From contig NZ_JACVVX010000002.1 of assembly GCF_014534685.1 (NCBI RefSeq), forward strand, positions 124,001-188,000: a DNA stretch of 64,000 nucleotides, written 5' to 3'. The stretch comes from Oryzicola mucosus. GTDB taxonomy: Bacteria; Pseudomonadota; Alphaproteobacteria; Rhizobiales; Rhizobiaceae. Both the position numbers and the translations under genes were made by a program. How positions within the stretch are numbered: the first letter of the stretch is position 1; every line of letters begins with the position of its first letter. The notes beneath the pieces are model-generated. The model was not told the origin of the DNA. It saw nothing but the letters and a program-made list of their open reading frames with translations, and did not search any database. This document shows positions 41,245 through 48,953 of this stretch, in pieces.

Positions 41245-42378
41245 ATGGCCACTCAGCGCATCCTCGACTTCCTCGCCACCCGTCGTCCGAACGGTCCTTG
41301 CCTCGTGCTCGACCTCGACGTGGTCGCCGACAATTTCCGCGCTTTCGAGAAGGCGCTGCCGCAGTCGCGCATCTACTATGCCGTGAAGGCCAACCCGGCC
41401 CCGGAAGTCCTGCGCCTGCTTGCTTCGATGGGGTCGTCCTTCGACACCGCTTCGGTCGCCGAGATCGAAATGGCGCTCGACGCCGGCGCCACCGCCGACC
41501 GCATCTCCTTCGGCAACACCATCAAGAAGGAACGCGACATCGCCCGCGCCCATGAACTCGGCATCGGCCTGTTCGCCGTCGATTCGGTCGAAGAAGTCGA
41601 CAAGATCGCCCGTGCAGCGCCCGGCGCCCGCGTGTTCTGCCGTGTGCTGACCGATGGCGAAGGCGCCGAATGGCCGCTGTCGCGCAAGTTCGGCTGCGTG
41701 CCGGCGATGGCCGTCGATGTGCTGCGCCATGCCCGCTCCCTCGGCCTCGATGCCTATGGCGTGTCGTTTCATGTCGGTTCGCAGCAGTGCGACCTGTCGG
41801 CCTGGGACCGCGCGCTGGGCGATGCCAAGCGCGTCTTCGCCACGCTGGCCAATGAAGGCATCGTGCTCAAGATGGTCAATATGGGCGGCGGGTTCCCGAC
41901 CCGTTACCTCAAGGATGTTCCGGTGGCGCAGGCCTATGGCCAGGCCATCTTCGAAGCGCTGAGCAAGCACTTCGGCAACAACATCCCCGAGACCATCATC
42001 GAGCCGGGCCGTGGCATGGTGGGCAATGCCGGCGTCATCAAGTCGGAAGTCGTGCTGATCTCGAAGAAGGCCGACAACGACAATGTGCGCTGGGTATTCC
42101 TCGACATCGGCAAGTTCGGCGGTCTCGCCGAGACGATGGACGAGGCGATCCGCTACCCGATCTCGACCGTGCATGACGGTTCCGAGACCGCGCCTTGCGT
42201 GCTCGCCGGCCCGACCTGCGATTCGGCCGATGTGATGTACGAGAAGACGCCGTACCCGCTGCCGCTGTCGCTGACCATCGGCGACGAGGTTCTGATCGAG
42301 GGTACCGGCGCCTACACGACGACCTATTCCTCGGTCGCCTTCAACGGCTTCGAGCCTCTCCGATCCTACGTGATCTGA
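41245..42378 (+). CDS. odc: Ornithine (lysine) decarboxylase, alanine-racemase fold
   Basis: Makes putrescine from ornithine, and perhaps cadaverine from lysine, with PLP. 377 residues from the ATG at 41245, 6 bases after GGAG; an in-frame ATG at 41233 overlaps that site. The Schiff-base Lys48 is in YYAVKANPAPEVL, the phosphate-binding block is EPGRGMVGNAG (about 253-263), and catalytic Cys is in GPTCDSADVMYE (about 321-332). It is group IV of PLP decarboxylases, common in rhizobia. It supplies the homospermidine synthase encoded at 20-22 kb. A structured leader precedes it. Confidence 0.93.
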   Translation: MATQRILDFLATRRPNGPCLVLDLDVVADNFRAFEKALPQSRIYYAVKANPAPEVLRLLASMGSSFDTASVAEIEMALDAGATADRISFGNTIKKERDIARAHELGIGLFAVDSVEEVDKIARAAPGARVFCRVLTDGEGAEWPLSRKFGCVPAMAVDVLRHARSLGLDAYGVSFHVGSQQCDLSAWDRALGDAKRVFATLANEGIVLKMVNMGGGFPTRYLKDVPVAQAYGQAIFEALSKHFGNNIPETIIEPGRGMVGNAGVIKSEVVLISKKADNDNVRWVFLDIGKFGGLAETMDEAIRYPISTVHDGSETAPCVLAGPTCDSADVMYEKTPYPLPLSLTIGDEVLIEGTGAYTTTYSSVAFNGFEPLRSYVI

Positions 42379-42411
42379 CGGGCTCAAAAGCCCCTCGGAT
42401 CACTAAAGGTC

Positions 42412-42433
42412 TCGGGCGGACTGTTCCGCCCGA
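42412..42433 (+). repeat. Hairpin between odc and the acetyltransferase gene
   Basis: TCGGGCGGA (42412-42420), loop CTGT, TCCGCCCGA (42425-42433): a perfect 9-bp stem without a T tract, preceded by a smaller GGGCT/AGCCC hairpin at 42380-42393. It may be a weak terminator or an mRNA-stabilising stem separating the two genes. Confidence 0.6.
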
Positions 42434-42478
42434 TTCCGCTCGCTTGTGGACAATCTCCGCTCGTGAAGGATCACGGAT

Positions 42479-43072
42479 ATGGAACTCTCGACCTCTCTCG
42501 CTCACACCATCGACGCAAATGCCTGGCAGGACGCGGCCACCTTCGTGGTCGGCATCGAAGCCGATGGCGATATCGCCGCGCGCGAAGCGCTGCTTGACCG
42601 TGCCATGGGCGCGGGCCGCAAGCGCAAGTCCTCGGAAAAGCTGCGTCGCGGCCGCCGTCCGTCCGAAGGCCTTGCCTTCGTCGCACGCGACGGGTCCGGC
42701 GACCTGATCGGCACTGTCCGCCTGTGGGACGTGACGGCGGGCGAGGGCGGTGCGAAGGCGCTGCTGCTCGGTCCTCTGGCCGTCGATCCTTCGGTGAAGA
42801 GCGCGGGCATCGGCTCGGCGTTGATGCGGCATGCCATCGGCGAAGCAGCGCGGCTGGGCCACAAGGTCATCCTGCTGGTTGGCGACGCGCCTTACTATGC
42901 ACGGTTCGGCTTCACCGCCGAAAAGACCGGATCGCTTGCCATGCCCGGCCCTTACGAGCAGCATCGTTTCCTGGCGCTGGAACTGGTCGAAGGCGCTCTC
43001 GATGGTGCACGCGGCGTGCTCAAGGCCGCCGGACGCAAGCAGCGCTCGGCGCCTGTCGCAATCGCCGCCTGA
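42479..43072 (+). CDS. GNAT N-acetyltransferase
   Basis: 197 residues. Acetyl-CoA-binding core: LLGPLAVDPSVKSAGIGSALMRHAIGEA (about 97-124, with the Q/RxxGxG/A-like loop SAGIGS), then VGDAPYYARFGF (about 139-150). The N-terminal 60 residues are basic and carry KRKSSEKLRRGRRPSEG. It resembles the YhbS-like putative acetyltransferases. It follows the decarboxylase by 100 bases and could act on a polyamine or on an unrelated small molecule; context alone supports the first idea weakly. Confidence 0.85.
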   Translation: MELSTSLAHTIDANAWQDAATFVVGIEADGDIAAREALLDRAMGAGRKRKSSEKLRRGRRPSEGLAFVARDGSGDLIGTVRLWDVTAGEGGAKALLLGPLAVDPSVKSAGIGSALMRHAIGEAARLGHKVILLVGDAPYYARFGFTAEKTGSLAMPGPYEQHRFLALELVEGALDGARGVLKAAGRKQRSAPVAIAA

Positions 43073-43100
43073 GATCACAGGCACAAGAGCCGTCCGCGAC

Positions 43101-43130
43101 ACGATGGCCTGCCGTCCGGCAGGCCATCGT
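43101..43130. terminator. Bidirectional hairpin between convergent genes
   Basis: A perfect 13-bp stem, ACGATGGCCTGCC (43101-43113), loop GTCC, and its complement (43118-43130). It lies between the acetyltransferase stop and the carboxymuconolactone-decarboxylase-like stop. There is no long T run, so termination is likely but not certain. Confidence 0.7.
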
Positions 43131-43147
43131 CGTTCCAGGCTGCTGTT

Positions 43148-43561
43148 CTACGCAGCGGAGGCGAGCCCGTCGCGGTGATTGAACACCTCGCGGGCGGCGA
43201 ACAGCCCGTTGAGCGCCGCTGGAAAGCCGGCATAGACCGCCATTTGCATCAGGATCTCGACGATCTCCCCGCGTTCGAGCCCGACATTCAGGCCGGCCTC
43301 GATATGCACCTTCAGCTGGGGTGCCGCGTTGCCCATGGCGGCCAGCGCTGCGATGGTTGCGATCTCGCGCGCCCGAAGGTCAAGGCCAGGCCGGGAGTAG
43401 ATATCGCCGAACGGGAATTCGAGCAGGTAGGTGGCGAAGTCGGGCGCTATGTCGGCAAGCGAGTCCACCACCTTCTGGCCTGCCTCGCCGTCTATTTGCG
43501 CCAAGGCGCGGATACCCCGCTGCAGACGGCTTTCGGTGGTGTGGGTTTCATGGTTCGTCAT
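43148..43561 (-). CDS. Carboxymuconolactone-decarboxylase-family protein (AhpD-like)
   Basis: 137 residues from the ATG at 43561. All-helical CMD domain: DFATYLLEFPFGDIYSRPGLDLRAREIATIAALAAMG (about 48-84), VHIEAGLNVGLERGEIVEILMQMAVYAGFP (about 90-119). The C-x-x-C pair of AhpD is absent, so it is closer to gamma-carboxymuconolactone decarboxylase-type members, several of which act on lactones or as oxidative-stress proteins. It overlaps the MerR gene by 14 bases and is probably controlled by it. Confidence 0.87.
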   Translation of the reverse strand: MTNHETHTTESRLQRGIRALAQIDGEAGQKVVDSLADIAPDFATYLLEFPFGDIYSRPGLDLRAREIATIAALAAMGNAAPQLKVHIEAGLNVGLERGEIVEILMQMAVYAGFPAALNGLFAAREVFNHRDGLASAA

Positions 43562-43925
43562 CGGTCTCGATCCTTTTTTCCGCGTCGGCATAGCCGGCGA
43601 TCTTGGTGTCGAGGACGAGAAGAGATGCCTGCAGTTCGGCAATTTGGGCAGCCACGCCCTGCCGGTGGGCTTTCAGAAGCGCCATACGTTCGGCGTTGGT
43701 CTGAGGACCTTGCTGGCGCAACATCGCATAGCGCAGCATCTCCTGGATGGGCATGCCGGTTGCCTTGAGCCGACCCAGAAACGCGATCCAGGTCAGGATC
43801 GACGCGTCATAGTCCCGCTGCCGGGAGGCATCGCGGTCGGCATAAGGCAGGAGACCGATCCGCTCGTAGTAGCGGATCGTGTAGGCCGACAGGCCAGAGC
43901 GTTGAGCGAGTTCGCCGATCTTCAC
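43548..43925 (-). CDS. MerR family transcriptional regulator
   Basis: 125 residues starting at GTG 43925 with AAGGA upstream. Winged helix-turn-helix at the N terminus (IGELAQRSGLSAYTIRYYERIGLLPYADRD), coiled coil at about 80-115. The C-terminal effector region is short and has no Cys metal site, fitting the aldehyde- or stress-responsive MerR branch. A promoter of MerR type with a 19-base spacer and a perfect palindrome lies 30 bases upstream, indicating self-regulation together with the overlapping CMD gene. Confidence 0.9.
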   Translation of the reverse strand: MKIGELAQRSGLSAYTIRYYERIGLLPYADRDASRQRDYDASILTWIAFLGRLKATGMPIQEMLRYAMLRQQGPQTNAERMALLKAHRQGVAAQIAELQASLLVLDTKIAGYADAEKRIETDDEP

Positions 43926-43954
43926 AGGTACCGTCCTTCGTCACGACGCCTGGG

Positions 43955-43985
43955 AAGCTACGAGTTAGAGCGCACTCTAAGTCAA
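43955..43985 (-). promoter_or_regulatory. MerR-type promoter with 19-bp spacer and palindrome
   Basis: On the minus strand: -35 TTGACT (43980-43985), a 19-base spacer, -10 TAGCTT (43955-43960). The spacer and the -35 edge hold the perfect palindrome TTAGAG-CGCA-CTCTAA (43965-43980). Over-long 19-base spacers with a centred palindrome are the hallmark of MerR-regulated promoters, which the activator untwists. It would drive the merR-CMD pair. Confidence 0.82.
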
Positions 43986-44007
43986 GCGCTGTTTTGAAGG
44001 CTAGTTC

Positions 44008-44292
44008 TCAGCCGATCAACTGGCTCAGCGCCATGGCGACGGACATGTCGCCCTCGACCTTGATCTTGCCGGTCATGAACGCCATCGTCGGGTTCAGTTC
44101 GCCTGCAATCAGCGACTCCAGATCGTCGAGCGAAAGCTTGATCGTGCAGTCCGTGGGCGCGTCCGTGGTCGAAATGGTCGGGCCGTCGATGACGATGACG
44201 CCGTCGCTGCCGGTGTCGAATTTCACCGAACGGTCGAAGCTGGAGCTTTCGACCTGGGCTTTGATCTTGTCGGCGACTGCCTGAATGCTCAT
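44008..44292 (-). CDS. SCP2 sterol-binding domain protein
   Basis: 94 residues from the ATG at 44292 (GAGGA upstream); a single SCP2 domain: VESSSFDRSVKFDTGSDGVIVIDG, CTIKLSLDDLESLIAGELNPTMAFMTGKIKVEGDM, AMALSQLIG. Such small proteins bind acyl chains or hydrophobic CoA esters in the cytoplasm. It has its own promoter with a palindrome that resembles sites of MerR-family acyl-CoA regulators. Not in an operon with its neighbours. Confidence 0.92.
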   Translation of the reverse strand: MSIQAVADKIKAQVESSSFDRSVKFDTGSDGVIVIDGPTISTTDAPTDCTIKLSLDDLESLIAGELNPTMAFMTGKIKVEGDMSVAMALSQLIG

Positions 44293-44361
44293 GGCATTGT
44301 TCCTCTGCAAAGTGATGCCGGCCTATGATGAATGCGGCGAACAGCCGGTGGGGAAGGTCAG

Positions 44362-44391
44362 CTATAAATGCTTGTTGACGTTTACGTCAAC
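44362..44391 (-). promoter_or_regulatory. Promoter with LiuR-like palindrome ahead of the SCP2 gene
   Basis: Perfect inverted repeat GTTGACG (44374-44380)-TTTA-CGTCAAC (44385-44391). On the minus strand the outer half supplies a -35 TTGACG, followed 18 bases later by TATAGC (-10). The repeat resembles operators described for LiuR, a MerR-type regulator of branched-chain amino-acid and acyl-CoA degradation; that match is from memory and unverified. It would control the SCP2 gene 70 bases downstream. Confidence 0.65.
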
Positions 44392-44478
44392 GTAGAGCGA
44401 CGGGATGTACGAATTTTCCGATGCTTGACGCCGAGCGTTACGTGCATCGGCAGAAGCGGATAACTCAACCCGCTATGG

Positions 44479-44826
44479 TCACTGCAATCCATCGCGGATG
44501 AATTGGGATACCTCGATCAGGCCGTCGAAATTCTGCGCGCGACCTTTCCGTATGGCTTCGGACTCGCGCAGGACCCACATGCCGACCGAAATCAGGTTGG
44601 TCCGCAGCTCATTGGGCAGCGCGCTCTCTGGGTTTTCCAGATCGTTGAGGAAGGTCGTCCAGACGCGATTGGTAAATTGCAGCGCAGCGGTGGCCTCGCG
44701 GGAATCGGCGCCGCTGGCGCGGGCTTTCATCAGCATTTCGATGGATCGATCGAGAACCTGCTTTTCGCGGTTCCGGGCGTCGACAACGGTGTCGGACTGC
44801 CTCTCGTCATAGGAGAGTTGGTACAT
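44479..44826 (-). CDS. flaF: Flagellar biosynthesis regulator FlaF
   Basis: Small alphaproteobacterial protein that works with FlbT on flagellin translation and secretion. 115 residues, family length. MYQLSYDERQSDTV at the N terminus, then TNRVWTTFLNDLENPESALPNELRTNLISVGMWV (about 53-86) and GRAQNFDGLIEVSQFIRDGL at the end match the family pattern. It is separated here from flbT and flagellin genes, which are not in the window, and sits next to ftcR in the same orientation, 157 bases downstream of it. Confidence 0.87.
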   Translation of the reverse strand: MYQLSYDERQSDTVVDARNREKQVLDRSIEMLMKARASGADSREATAALQFTNRVWTTFLNDLENPESALPNELRTNLISVGMWVLRESEAIRKGRAQNFDGLIEVSQFIRDGLQ

Positions 44827-44983
44827 GCGCGCGTCCTCGCTCGCGGTCAGCCTGGGAAAGTCGGCAGCGTGGTTGCTGGATGTATGCGGGGAAACGTCAA
44901 CGATGCCTCTATGCGGTTTGCACGGTCAAAGAGGTAGCCTTCATGTCTTGCGCCAGGCTGACCGCTTGAACGTCAGGACCGGC

Positions 44984-45652
44984 TCAGATGACCAGACGGT
45001 AGCCGAGGAAACGCTTGGACTCGATGGGGTCGCGGCCCAGCCGCTCGCGCAGTTTCTTGCGCAGCTTGCTGATGTGGCTCTCCACCACATTCTCCTCGAC
45101 CTCGTCGTCGAACACGCCATAAATGGCGTTGAAGACCTGGGTCTTGGTGACGCGGCGGCCGCGGTTGCTGGCGAGATATTCGAGGATGCGGCGCTCCCGG
45201 CGCGGCAATGGCATCGGCTGGCCGTTTATTTCCGGATCGCGTCCGTCCATGAAAATCCGCATGTCGGCTATATCCGTGCAGCTCGTTTCAGGCTGGGCAC
45301 GGCGGCGAATGGCCGAAATCCGCGCGAGAATTTCGCGGATGTGGACGGGTTTGCGGATGACGTCGTCGACGCCGGATTCGAACAGCCGCAGCGTCTGTTC
45401 CAGCGTGTGCTGGTCGCTCAGGGCAATAACGGGCGCGTCGGTCCTGTCCCTGATGCTGCTCGGCGATACCTGAGAATCGCCACAATCGCCGATCAGAAAG
45501 GCATGGACGGAGCGGAAATCCTCGTCGGCTGCGCTGGAAACCCACTCGCCGAATTCGCGTGAGCGGAAGCCTGCACTTGCAACACCCTCACGGCTGAAAA
45601 GCGAGTTATATCCATCGGTCACGAGCTCGCGCTCGTCGACGATCACGATCAT
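44984..45652 (-). CDS. ftcR: Flagellar response regulator FtcR/Rem
   Basis: OmpR-type regulator that activates flagellar genes: FtcR in Brucella, Rem in Sinorhizobium. 222 residues from the ATG at 45652. The receiver (1-115) is atypical, with Asp56 in AFLIGDCGD as the only candidate phosphoacceptor and the conserved Lys in [12 protein letters not shown]. The winged-helix domain is at about 125-222 ([38 protein letters not shown]). Expression is probably under VisN/VisR, encoded just upstream on the same strand. No sensor kinase is nearby. Confidence 0.9.
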   Translation of the reverse strand: MIVIVDERELVTDGYNSLFSREGVASAGFRSREFGEWVSSAADEDFRSVHAFLIGDCGDSQVSPSSIRDRTDAPVIALSDQHTLEQTLRLFESGVDDVIRKPVHIREILARISAIRRRAQPETSCTDIADMRIFMDGRDPEINGQPMPLPRRERRILEYLASNRGRRVTKTQVFNAIYGVFDDEVEENVVESHISKLRKKLRERLGRDPIESKRFLGYRLVI

Positions 45653-45968
45653 CGGTCCGCCTTCCGAATCAGTTTATTTCCCCACTTACAAAGGCGTACC
45701 CCGCTGGTCAGCAGGTGAATAACCCCGATATTTCACGCCTGATTTCTAGGGGTGCGGAATTTGAGCCTACGGCCGGCGTAAGGCCTTCATACGCCTATGG
45801 AATCCGCCGAGAAACCGGCGTTCCCGCTGCCGACCACACGGCCTTCCTCACTCCATGTACGAGCAAGTTTCGGCGGATAGGGTTCCCGGCGTCGCGATCT
45901 GCCAATCCGCGGCGGAACCGGTTTGCATTGCCCAGCTCGATGCAGCGCAGGACTTAAGGCCGAGATTG

Positions 45969-46397
45969 ATGAACCGACAGAGCCACGCACCGTCCCGGGA
46001 AGCGATCGTTGCCAATGCGATGCATCCGGTGGTGCGCGAACTGCGTCTTGTCGATATCGCCGACTACATAGCGTTCATCCGGCTCGAGCATTTCGCTTCG
46101 CTGTCCGATATCGTCGATTCCTCGGCGGAACTCTATTTCATGCCCGGCACGCTGCGGCTGGGGCATGGCGGCGAGGCGGATGTAGGCTGGCAGGGAAACC
46201 CGCGTGTCGTGCTCGACCTGGAGCTATGCCCTGAGGGGGCGAGGGTCTATTTCCAACTCACCATGACTGCGCTCGATGCGTCGATCGAGATCAACTACGT
46301 AGCGTTCGACAAGCCCCACGACGATCCGCAGGCCGATACGGATTTTCTGGCCTCAGCGCTGGACCGGGCGCGCTTTCAGCCGTTGACCCTCTCATAA
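45969..46397 (+). CDS. Conserved-looking hypothetical protein between ftcR and visR
   Basis: 142 residues if it begins at the ATG at 45969; the frame is open to 45855. It lies on the opposite strand to its motility-regulator neighbours and converges with visR, 4 bases from its stop. The sequence is soluble and acidic with no signal or membrane segment (RELRLVDIADYIAFIRLEHFA, RVYFQLTMTALDASIEINYVAFD). I do not recognise a domain. Codon use looks like a real gene. Its position suggests a tie to motility control, which is only context. Confidence 0.68.
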   Translation: MNRQSHAPSREAIVANAMHPVVRELRLVDIADYIAFIRLEHFASLSDIVDSSAELYFMPGTLRLGHGGEADVGWQGNPRVVLDLELCPEGARVYFQLTMTALDASIEINYVAFDKPHDDPQADTDFLASALDRARFQPLTLS

Positions 46398-46401
46398 CTC
46401 C

Positions 46402-47154
46402 TCAGCCGATCAGGCCGAGGCGGAGCGCCTTGGCGACCGCATGCATGCGGTTGACCGCGTTCAGCTTCTGCGCCGTCTGGGTCAGATACTGGTTGGCCGT
46501 GTGCACTGAAAGCTTCAGCTGCCGCGCGATCTCCTCGCTGGTGCAGCCGGCCGAGGTCAGCCGCAGGCATTCCAGTTCGCGCCGCGAGATTGCCGGCGCG
46601 CGTTCGGCCTCAGTCCGGCGGATGCGGTAGACGGCCTCGAACAGCGAAAAACAGCGGCCGTGAAATTCGTGGATGCTGTCGGCCTCAGCCATCAACTCCG
46701 TGCCGGAAAATACGACGACGCCGCTCTGGCCGCGCTCCGTGTTGACCGGGAAGGCCAGACCGCTCGTGCTTATGTCCGAAGCGCCGATGCGGGGAGCGAA
46801 GGGCAGGTCCTGCATCACATCCGCGAAGGCGGCATTTTTTCCCCACCAGCATGGCGCGGTGGAGGCTCGAGCATGCCGCGCCAGCTGTTTTCGGTCGATG
46901 CCGGCGAGCTGAGGAGCGGCGCGGCAGAATTCCGGATAGTTCGAATCGAAGCACGCCGTCATGGTCACGCCTTCCGACGAGACGTTGAGCATATAGACGC
47001 CGAAATGCTCGGCATTGAGGTCGGTGGCGATCCAGCGGCAGTGGCGGACGGCGTCAGGCAGCTTGCCGGTCGCCGATGTCTGCGCAGGCACCTTGACGCC
47101 CAAGGGCGCAGTGTTCTGCTCGACGATCGGTGCGCTGAAGAGCCGGCGTTTCAA
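46402..47154 (-). CDS. visR: Motility master regulator VisR, LuxR-type
   Basis: 250 residues if it starts at the TTG at 47154 that overlaps the visN stop (TTGA); the ORF track is open further but that part is visN in another frame. The N-terminal ligand-like domain (about 30-165) is followed by a LuxR helix-turn-helix (about 175-245: ISRRELECLRLTSAGCTSEEIARQLKLSVHTANQYLTQTAQKLNAVNR). VisR acts with VisN as a heteromer to switch on rem/ftcR and so flagellar and motility genes. The start codon is uncertain. Confidence 0.87.
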   Translation of the reverse strand: MKRRLFSAPIVEQNTAPLGVKVPAQTSATGKLPDAVRHCRWIATDLNAEHFGVYMLNVSSEGVTMTACFDSNYPEFCRAAPQLAGIDRKQLARHARASTAPCWWGKNAAFADVMQDLPFAPRIGASDISTSGLAFPVNTERGQSGVVVFSGTELMAEADSIHEFHGRCFSLFEAVYRIRRTEAERAPAISRRELECLRLTSAGCTSEEIARQLKLSVHTANQYLTQTAQKLNAVNRMHAVAKALRLGLIG

Positions 47155-47861
47155 ATGATTCCGTTCCTGATTGCCGTGGCGATGGCCATGGCACGATTGC
47201 TGGCGGACAATTTCTGGATGGCGTGGGTGATGTAGCTGTTCACCGTGTTGGACGACACGCCCAGGATCATCGCGACATCGTCGGTGGTCTTGCCTTCCGA
47301 CACCCAGAACAGGCATTCGCGCTCTCGGTCGGAAAGCGGGTCCTGCAGGCGCGAGGCGCTGAGCAGTTCGGGCATTTGCGACAGCGCATAGCAGCAGTTG
47401 AACTGGATCTTCGACAGCTTTGCCGGGTCGATGATGCCGGCATCGGCGGAGGAGAGCAGCAGGAACAGACGCTGGTGGCCGATATGCAGCCGCAGCGAGA
47501 AGATTTCGCCATGGCCGAGCACGTCGAGCATGCGCGCTTCTTCGCTGTCGAGGACGCCGTCTATGGTTCCGGGCTGCGCCGTGGTCACCGATTGCGGCCG
47601 GATGCCTGGACCGGTCGCCAGCGGCCCCTGCGCCAGGGCTGCAATGAGCGCATGGCCCGCGAGCTGTATGGCGTCGTAGATCCAGTTGGAGGAAACGATC
47701 TCCGGTTGCGGTCCGTCATGCGTCTGATGCATCGCCAGCAGCAGGTAGCAGTCGGCCTCGACCTCTTCGCAGAGCTGCATGAGGAACGCTGTGAGGTCGC
47801 CGCGGCCCGCAAGCCGCCCTCCCACCTTGGTTCTGTCTGATCGCTGAGCCGTGGCTGTCAT
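47151..47861 (-). CDS. visN: Motility master regulator VisN, LuxR-type
   Basis: 236 residues from the ATG at 47861. The N-terminal domain (about 20-160) could bind a ligand; the C-terminal LuxR helix-turn-helix (about 165-235) has LSDRERECLFWVSEGKTTDDVAMILGVSSNTVNSYITHAIQKLSASNR. The visN-visR pair with overlapping stop/start codons is the rhizobial arrangement. Upstream are about 410 gene-free bases shared with the divergent sugar isomerase gene; a TTGACA at 48116 is seen there but no clear -10, and nothing else is recognised. Confidence 0.87.
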   Translation of the reverse strand: MTATAQRSDRTKVGGRLAGRGDLTAFLMQLCEEVEADCYLLLAMHQTHDGPQPEIVSSNWIYDAIQLAGHALIAALAQGPLATGPGIRPQSVTTAQPGTIDGVLDSEEARMLDVLGHGEIFSLRLHIGHQRLFLLLSSADAGIIDPAKLSKIQFNCCYALSQMPELLSASRLQDPLSDRERECLFWVSEGKTTDDVAMILGVSSNTVNSYITHAIQKLSASNRAMAIATAIRNGII

Positions 47862-48270
47862 CTCTGCTCGCGGACGGAATCCATTCTCGACCGACGCGGG
47901 GGTATCCCGCGGCCGGCATGCACTGCGTTTGTTTTTTACGAAAACCCGACACGGACGCCGAGATCGGACGAATCCCGACGTACAACGCGAAGCCATCCGC
48001 GCCCTGAACCGGAGCTATCCGGCATCCCAGAGTTCTGAAGGTCTCGCCGTCCGTCCCCGGGATCGGCTGATTCGTCCTTAATCTAACCTCTCGCGAATCC
48101 GACATCAAACAGGAATTGACAAAAAGTGGATTCGGAGTCCGTCCGCAGACTCAGCGGCCGGGAAATGCGCTGCTTCCAACTGATTTTTTGCGCGGGTAAA
48201 ATTTCGTCCTTGAATGGCGGACGCGAGCCGGGCAATGAATGCGTCTGACACCAAAGTCTGGGAGAGACGC

Positions 48271-48951
48271 ATGAAACGGTCGAAGGTCAACGAGATTCTG
48301 CGCGAGAGCGACGCCTTCATTCGCTCCTTCGGCTATATCATGCCGCCCTTCGCCTACTGGACCCCGGAGGAGCTGATTTCCCGCCGTCCGGAAGGCATTA
48401 TCGGCGCGCGGCTGGGCTGGGACATTACCGACTACGGACGCGGCAAGTTCGACGAACTCGGCCTGTTCCTGTTCACCGTGCGCAACGGCCGCGCCGAGGA
48501 CCTGACGCGCGGCACGGGCATGCTGTACGCCGAAAAGATCATGATCTCGCGCAAGGACCAGATGTCGCCGATGCACCGCCACAATGTGAAGGCGGAAGAC
48601 ATCATCAACCGCGGCGGCGGCAAACTGGTGCTGGAACTGTTCATGTCCGCTCCCGACGGCAGCGTCGACCCGGAGGCCGAGGTCGAGGTGCCCACCGATG
48701 GCGTGGTGCGCAAGCTCAAGGCGGGCGGTCTCCTGAGTCTCGATCCTGGCGAGAGCGTTACCCTTCTGCCGGGCGTCTGGCATGCTTTCTGGGGCGAGGG
48801 CAAGGATGTGTTGATCGGCGAGGTTTCCACCGTCAACGACGACCTGACCGACAACGTGTTCAACGAGCCGATCGGCCGGTTCTCCAGCATCGAGGAAGAC
48901 GAGGCGCCGCTGCACCTGCTCGTCTCCGACTATGACAGCCGGATCGCCTGA
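48271..48951 (+). CDS. D-lyxose/D-mannose-type sugar isomerase (DUF1498 family)
   Basis: 226 residues from the ATG at 48271, 6 bases after GGGAG. Cupin-fold ketol-isomerase with metal ligands in SPMHRHNVKAEDIINRGGGKL (about 95-115; His-x-His plus Glu/Asp) and a third His in LLPGVWHAFWGEG (about 165-177). Family members interconvert D-lyxose and D-xylulose or D-mannose and D-fructose. Adjacent to the sugar ABC transporter and its regulator, which supports a sugar role; the substrate is inferred from family only. Confidence 0.82.
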   Translation: MKRSKVNEILRESDAFIRSFGYIMPPFAYWTPEELISRRPEGIIGARLGWDITDYGRGKFDELGLFLFTVRNGRAEDLTRGTGMLYAEKIMISRKDQMSPMHRHNVKAEDIINRGGGKLVLELFMSAPDGSVDPEAEVEVPTDGVVRKLKAGGLLSLDPGESVTLLPGVWHAFWGEGKDVLIGEVSTVNDDLTDNVFNEPIGRFSSIEEDEAPLHLLVSDYDSRIA

Positions 48952-48953
48952 GC

